A DNA stretch of 64,000 nucleotides, taken from assembly GCA_958510875.1 (NCBI GenBank), contig OY294070.1:121190703-121254702 (forward strand), read 5' to 3'. The position numbers and the translations under genes are program-made. Below are positions 57,828 through 64,000 of this stretch, piece after piece. Under the pieces are notes generated by a model. The model saw only the letters and a program-made list of their open reading frames with translations. It was not told the origin of the DNA and made no database searches. The stretch's first letter is position 1; each line of letters starts with the position of its first letter. This DNA is from Endomychus coccineus. Lineage: Eukaryota > Arthropoda > Insecta > Coleoptera > Endomychidae.

Positions 57828-60700
57828 TATAATTGAGTAGTAAATTTAGACGTGGTTCTCTGTTAGGTTGAAGTCGTGCGACCTTCTTTTCACCGTTGTA
57901 CAGATGTTTTACATATACAGGATATTTCATTAATGAAGCACGAAAGTTTAAGGTCAGATTTTTTGGGTCAAAATATGAAAGAACGTTCATATAAACATAC
58001 GTCCGAAAAAGATTCGTTTCCGATATACAGTTCAAGTTCAAGTTTCTTAAAAAAATCAATGTTTCATTAATTTCTAAAAAAGTATTTAACCGATTTTGAA
58101 TAAGTTCACACAGATTGTTGATATCTAAGGGAGTATCTTTTGGACCTATTGAAGTTAATAATGTATTACCAGGGACGTGCCCACGGGGAAAGTTCGTTAG
58201 TTTTTTGCACAAAAGATAGCACCCAGGATTTTTTCGGATGTAGTTTTATCTAGTGTTGTAGTTTATTATGTGGCATTATACTATATGGTATCATGGAAGT
58301 AAGATTATATAGTGTCAATAATAATAACCTGACAACAGTGTCACGATAAAGCATAAAATTGTGGAACACATTTCGTAGAACATTCGAATGAAATTTCAAT
58401 GTAACATAGAGTATTATTAAAATTTTAAACGATCAATTAGATGTGTACTACAGCATTCTGTTTCATGTCTTGATAACGTAAAATTTCCCATAACCCAGAC
58501 CAGAGTACGTAATTTTCCTGTAATATCTGCAGTGTCATGTTGTAGTATAGGAATCCTCCATTCCTATACGAGTTTACCTAAAAATCCTAAGTTATAGAAT
58601 TCGACCTTATTTCTATTAAGTAATGTTATTATGTTTAGATCTCGGAGCTGACCCACAAAGCAATATGTTTAATGTTTCGTTAATATATTAAACATATTGT
58701 GTGGCCCAGATACCTTGACATCTTAGACTAGTTAACTAGGACACAATAACAATAACATCACATTACTTTTAGAATACATATACTTATGTAAGACATTCAT
58801 ATTAATTCGGATATTCATATTCATATAGACATTAGTATCTGTACTATTATTATGTAGAGCAAGACTTTAAGCCAAATGGCGTCAAGCTCTACCTTAAGTA
58901 AAGTGTAACCCTTTTGTAAGTGATGTGTTTCAATCCCCTATACCTTCACCAGAACCACGGGTCAGTTTAGGGCAAACCACCCCATTAAGACCCTCTAACA
59001 TTACATGGCGATCTATGCCAGTCCTCAAACATTACATGGCGATCCTGCCATCTGTGATGTCACAGTAAAATTTAGCTATATGACGACACACTACGATGAC
59101 GTAGTGTAACAACATTCAAATTTCAAAATAAATAGTTCGGACAGTTTTATTTGGGAAACTAAAGATGAATGTCGAAAGTTTCACTTGCAAGGAAGTTACC
59201 ATACCCCTGAACAGTACAGTTCCTATTTTCACCACTTTAAAACGATTTGCAAAATTACAAATCCATACTACCAATTGGAACAGCCCAATCGTGGTTTACA
59301 TACGACGCAAATACGCACAAACCTCACATGTCAAAAATAGCCTAGACCGATTCAGAAAGGCTTCATATGGACATACACAAATTTGATCATTTGAAAGGAC
59401 ATTTTCTTTTCGTTTTCGAGTGAACAAGGTATTATTTGATTCAGTGAAGGAGCTCGCAAGGTAGTAGGCTGATATTAAGGGCATTCCATTGATTCGTCAA
59501 CCTCGCCGGAAATCCACAACTAAATTTAGGTTATGTACACGAGCGAAATCGGCTCAGCTCGTGCACAGTAAACTAAGGGCAGTGTTTGTTCTACGAATTC
59601 AGTCCACTTTAAATACTTGTATCCGGAAAACTCCGCTTGTGTTTTCAAAGAGAGCCAGACGTGCCAACTTTTTTACAGACTCAGTGAGGTATTAAATTTG
59701 AAGTGACATCAGGTTGTCAGAAGAACTCAATCCATGTTGATTCGATTGACGATAAAACTAGGTTATTTTGTCGCGCCAAATGTAAATTTAATTAGTTTGC
59801 ATAGCAAATGCCACAGCTTTTAGCATTGCCAATATGAGACCATCCTTCATAATGAAATTACTGATGAATGTCAATATAAGTACAGTGTAATAAAACCACT
59901 CAAAGCTAGGCAAATGGAATAATTTACAATCAAAATCAATTGAAAGCCAGATGGATTAAGTAATTAATGCTTTGTTTTTAGCTCGCATTGTTTCAATAAG
60001 ATCACTTTATGAAGCATCAGTGCAACAGCAGACTGAACATTGCACCAATCTTATAACATGTAAGATTAAATCGCACTTAGTAAGATATAATCGTCTAATC
60101 AAGTGAAATTATGGTGCAGTGAAACGGAAATGTTAATAATTATTGAATTGAATTACGCAGATTCCGATGGGAACATTAAAGTTCTCGAAGACGACGAATT
60201 AGAGTGAACGTGCACTAATAAATTATAGATCATTATGAACTTGTCCATATAAATAAACCGTCACTTTGTGATAGTTAATCGTTATGATGAAAATGACATG
60301 TTAATGATGGTTTCTTTGACTGAATTTAATTATGTAATGTGTATCTGAGAACTACGCCTCTAGCTACGAGACTGCACAAATATACATGATTACAACTCGA
60401 ACAATCGGGCTACAACACGCATATTATTCTACATTAGCCCACCGGTCTATCTCCCTTTCCGACATTTAAGAAGAATAATTCTTGCTGTTTACTGTTTAGC
60501 TATAGTGGGTGACCTATCGAAGTGATTTATTCTACTATTATAAGTGAAGAAGCATTTCATTTACCTATATAGAAGTTTCATATATTTTTAAGATTTATTT
60601 TATATGCCAAGAAGGCAATTTCCGATTCCTGCACATTTGTATTTACTATAAGAGTACAATAGAACTTTTCTCCTTCAAATAAAGAAGCTGATTCATTGCC
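57828..60700. other. No gene called; a hairpin and a small direct repeat
   Basis: The minus-strand frame 57814-58212 overlaps a mariner end and has no known domain. At 58652-58706 an imperfect hairpin (CAATATGTTTAAT against ATTAAACATATTG) is flanked by CCCACA and TGTGTGG. ACATTACATGGCGATC occurs at 58998 and 59029. Otherwise AT-rich, no motif recognised. Confidence 0.4.
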
Positions 60701-60707
60701 AATTGTA

Positions 60708-61912
60708 TAACAAGGCCAAAGTGCTCCGACGTTAGGAGGACGTGACGTCAGCTAAGGTGGTCCATTCGGTGCTGAGGTCGGGGAGGTCGCGACGTCAGCT
60801 AAGGTGTCCAGTCCATGAGTTGAGGGCGGGCATTAATTATCACAGTGCGACTCACATGTACCTGCAGCATTGATGGATTGTTTACAATATAGCTATTGTA
60901 CGCCATTACGTTTTGCTTGTAAATTTGTGTTTTATCGACAAAACTACATAGGTTCATTATAAAAAACGGTATAGCAATTTTTTTTAGTTGTGGATATTGC
61001 AGTGTTTAATTGTGTTTGGTAAACATTATTGTGTTCTGTGCTAGCACCTTCCTGAATTTTTAATAATAACTGTGTTGTGTTATTCGCAATTGGCACCTTC
61101 AAAGTGTTGTGTACCGGTGTGTACAGTAAATTGCTTCAAGACAAAAGTACTTGACACTTTGTGCCGCCATAAATTGATGTTGTCAATACCACGGGCAGAT
61201 TTTAAACCAACCGATCATAGCAAGGTGTGACACATTTTACTGAAGAAAATATCACGAAGGAAATTCAACAGAAAGATAATAGAATCGGTCAAATAGTGAA
61301 TTTGAACTCAACAAATTGTTGTATCCGCATGAAATGGTAAAACTAGTACTAGTTTCATCCGCTTACGTATTTTTAATAAATTACCGCAGACATTTGATGA
61401 GGAATTAATAAATATTCATAATCAAAGACATTCAGTAGTAGTTATATTATTTCTATCATAAATTTTTCAATAATGCTTAATCAAATTTTTAATACTCAAT
61501 GTTATTATAAATTATAAATTTTCTACTGTACTTTGAATATACAATAAATATTATATATCGAGGAATCTCTGTATAAATTTGCTGTTTTCAATTGGTTTTC
61601 GGCTAAAATCCATTGAAGATAGATTTGTTATGATGTAGAGAGCTGCTTGGTGGAAAATGTTATTCTGCATCATGATTGCATATTACTAATTTACTTCCTT
61701 AAATTTTTATCTTTATCGACATAAACACGTATTCTAGATAAAGTATAGTTTTAGGCTCGGTTTTAGGTTAGGGACAAAATTCATTGAAAATTGTCCACTA
61801 CATCATCATAATACGCAGCAAATCATATAAATAAAACATGTGTTTGTTGCGTCTGCATTCAAATCTTCAACCACTAGACGTGACGTCACATTGGCAGCGC
61901 TCGGGCCTTGTT
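60708..61912 (+). mobile_element. THAP-domain DNA transposon relic (P-like)
   Basis: AACAAGGCC at the left (60708) is mirrored by GGCCTTGTT at the right (to about 61912). Further in, both sides carry GTGACGTCA (near 60740 and 61880). A second GACGTCAGCTAAGGTG copy lies near 60790. Between them is a THAP-domain fragment, the DNA-binding domain of P-element transposases and of host THAP genes. No RNase H-like catalytic part was seen. The target duplication is not evident. P superfamily is inferred. Confidence 0.55.
61102..61262 (+). pseudogene. THAP zinc-finger fragment
   Basis: Translation KCCVPVCTVNC, LCRHKLMLSIPRADFKPTDH, SKV, then, after a one- or two-base shift, HFTEENITKEI. The THAP finger is C-x2-4-C ... 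C-x2-H with IPRxDFxPTxxSxVCxxHF before the second pair. All four zinc ligands can be traced, the last two across the indel. THAP fingers bind short DNA sites in the TIRs of P elements. This fragment stands alone. Confidence 0.7.
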
Positions 61913-62301
61913 ATTTAGATGGCAATGGATCAATGCAAATTTTGTGACGCTTATATGATACGTACTTAGCAGTATTCGGTATCTCAACACACTGTAAGGT
62001 AGTCTTACTGATCAAATTTAGTAAAATTCCAGAATATTCACATAACCGATGGTACTTGTCCTGTAGGATCTCGAAAGGTTGTGAATACGTGATGAGGAGA
62101 ATTCGGGATATAGATATTCTGTAACGTGGCTAATTATGTCCGAGATCATCGAAAACGTGTTATAACGAAGTTTCATATGAATCCGAGTTTGAATCGATTG
62201 TGAAATACGCCAGATTTATGTGTGAGAATCATGGAAAATATGGCAAAACGAATGAGCTGTTGTGCGAACAATCACGGCGGACATTTAAATTATGTTATAA
62301 A
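61913..62301. other. No feature seen
   Basis: AT-rich spacer between the THAP element and the mariner. Confidence 0.4.
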
Positions 62302-62978
62302 TAAAACAGACGGCGCCACAATCGAAAATCCATGTGACATTTGTGATGTACCATCTTTAACTAGAACGCATTAAAATTATCAGACTGATATGTCATTCAG
62401 TTGTTTTGACAACCATCGAAAGCAAGCAGCCTTGAAGATTTTTGTAAACGTGGGAAAAAGTGATTTTCTTGTTTTGATTAAACATTATTTCTTGCGTGGA
62501 AAAAACATTGCGCAAACCAAAGCATCGCTAGTTAAAGATTATGGGGACTCCTCACCATCGATTGCGACGATTCGCAAATGGTTTACAGATTTTCGTTGTA
62601 TTAGTATGACCCCAAAGGACGACGAACGTTCTGGTTGTGCAATTGGGGTTACAACGCCAGAAATCGTCGATAAAATCCATGGTATGATATAGGACGATCG
62701 GCGGAATAAAGTGCACGAGATTACTGATGCTATGGGCATCTCAACCGAACGGGTAACATTTTGCATACCTTTTTTAATATGAGAAAGCTGTCTGCCAGAT
62801 GGATGCCGCATTTGCTCTCTGTTAACAACAACCGCGACCGTGTGACAACTTTAAAGGAGTGTTTGGCGATGTTCAACCGCGATAAGAAGGACTTTTTGCG
62901 CCGTTTCGTAACCGTGGGCGAAACATGGATCCATCACAGCACACCAGAGACCAAAGAACAGTCGTAACAGTGGACTGC
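62302..62978 (+). pseudogene. Mariner, right half replaced by a LINE
   Basis: Same family as 11926-14603, here on the plus strand. It has ACAGACGGCGCCACAATCG of the subterminal region, then ASLVKDYGDSSPSIATIRKW, GVTTPEIVDKIHGMI and a stop. Out of frame come RKLSARWMPHLL and WIHHSTPETKEQS, a stop, then QWT. At about 62979 the sequence switches in mid-gene to a LINE. The left TIR is degraded. Confidence 0.85.
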
Positions 62979-64000
62979 TATGGAGAAGCTGTTGGGGTTG
63001 GAACCACTGCACCTTGCCGTTCAGGCAGAGGCCATAAGAGGAGCGTATCGCTTCGATCTTATCGGCCAAGGGAAGGCTGACCAAAAAGGCCGAAGCATCC
63101 TCGGATTGCTTGGATCACCTGAGCCATTGGGGATGAGATCCGACAGGATCAAGGTTCACAGCACTTCCGTGCCTTTCATGATTAAAACCGCGAATGGGCG
63201 GGAGAAAGCTGGGGGCAGTCCTCATATGATACCAGGGGATTCCATATGGCTTACCGAGGGCACCAAGACGGAAAAAAGTACGGGTGCTGGAATAGTCGAG
63301 AAAACGGACCAAGGGGAAATAATTTCTTTGAACCTAGGAACTTTTGCGACAGAATTCCAAGCAAAAATAGTTGCAATTACAACATGTGCTCAAATCATGA
63401 GGGAGAGAGCCTATGAGAATAGACAAATCACAATCATAGTGAGCAACTTGACAGTGCTTAAGGCACTTGAGTCATACACAATCACCTCACAATGTGTACT
63501 TGATTGCGTCGTCAAAGAACTAACGGCACTAGTGATGAACCCCAATAGAGTAACACTCGTGTGGGAGTCTTAAGAAACCAAACGAGAAGGCACAGAAACT
63601 GCCGTCGCACTCGCTAAAGCGGGGGTGTAAAAACCACTGATTGGACCAGAGCCAACCTGTGGCATTTCTCATGCCACAGCGAAAACTGTAATCCAAAAAT
63701 GGCTCGAAATAGAGAACCGTGCCTACTGGAGAAAACTGCCCCGTATATCGCACTCCAAGCGACTGATGGGAGACCTCCAGCAGCAACGAGTGAAAAGTCT
63801 GCTGACGTTCAGCAGACAAAAAATACGGAATCTTGTTGCATTCCTGACCGGACACGCCCCATGCAACAAACACCTCTACACGATGGGACTGGTGGATCAG
63901 CCCACTTGCAGGGGTTGCGGCGTGGAAGATGAGACACATATGCATGTGCTGTGTCAGTGCACGGCATACATGGTAGGTCGTCGGACATACCTCGGAGACG
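62979..64000 (+). pseudogene. RNase H-bearing LINE, runs off the window
   Basis: Starts inside the RT connection domain (MEKLLGLEPLHLAVQAEAIR, then GAYRF). RNase H follows (WLTEGTKTEKSTGAGIVE, FATEFQAKIVAITTCAQ, TVLKALESYTITSQCVLDCV). The first RNase H aspartate is replaced (TEGTK for TDGSK) and the SDSQ-type motif is SNLT, so the domain is probably inactive. A stop at 63573 precedes the rest (EGTETAVALAKAGV, then the C-terminal block matching 5790-6300 nearly base for base). The window ends before the stop and 3' UTR. Confidence 0.87.

Noticed and set aside
57814..58212. 132-codon minus-strand frame
   Set aside because: It overlaps the end of a mariner and has no known domain. No other support.

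Overview
The window looks like AT-rich intronic or intergenic DNA from an insect (an arthropod at any rate). There is no bacterial-style gene packing. Almost every recognisable coding stretch is a transposable-element gene: mariner, Tc1, long-TIR DD41D-type, hAT, PIF/Harbinger, THAP/P-like, Penelope-like, and several non-LTR retrotransposons. Between them lie long AT-rich stretches without genes. No rRNA, tRNA or CRISPR array was seen.

The most informative non-transposon signal is three short minus-strand exons at 47695-47808, 35295-35414 and 27914-27940. Each has a pyrimidine-rich AG acceptor and a GTAAGT donor, each is a multiple of three (114, 120 and 27 nt), and each is open in phase 0. 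They suggest that at least the middle of the window, and perhaps all of it, is the introns of one minus-strand host gene. The gene is not identified.

Layout. 1-1290: hAT-like (DUF4371 type) relic. 1833-3700: MITEs, one nested in another. 4.7-6.5 kb: Tc1 relic and a LINE 3' end. 7.6-9.9 kb: mariner relic abutting a 1.7 kb foldback element with a TGGGGCA-rich tandem core. 10.3-10.8 kb: fragment of a tyrosine-recombinase-like gene between short inverted repeats, with a perfect 28 bp palindrome. 11.9-14.6 kb: a mariner split by a TIR element carrying a PIN/FEN-like fragment. 14.6-21.0 kb: a minus-strand LINE split twice by related long-TIR transposons, one with an intact 357-residue transposase. 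22.2-23.7 kb: LINE reverse transcriptase relic. 25.0-27.7 kb: a 2.7 kb minisatellite with higher-order structure. 29.5-33.3 kb: a large inverted-repeat nest holding a Harbinger relic and a third long-TIR transposon. 35.8-42 kb: LINE and transposase fragments. 42.2-43.6 and 49.6-51.2 kb: two copies of a CCGGGATATC-ended transposon. 51.6-52.5 and 56.3-56.9 kb: Penelope-like 3' ends with hammerhead-ribozyme motifs. 52.5-53.9 kb: Tc1. 56.9-57.8 kb: mariner. 60.7-61.9 kb: THAP-domain (P-like) relic. 62.3-64 kb: mariner followed by a LINE that runs off the window.

The elements do not work together; they form a layered record of insertions. Several junctions let the pre-insertion sequence be inferred, most clearly in the LINE at 14.6-21 kb. 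All assignments come from reading the sequence and recalling family motifs. No search was run.
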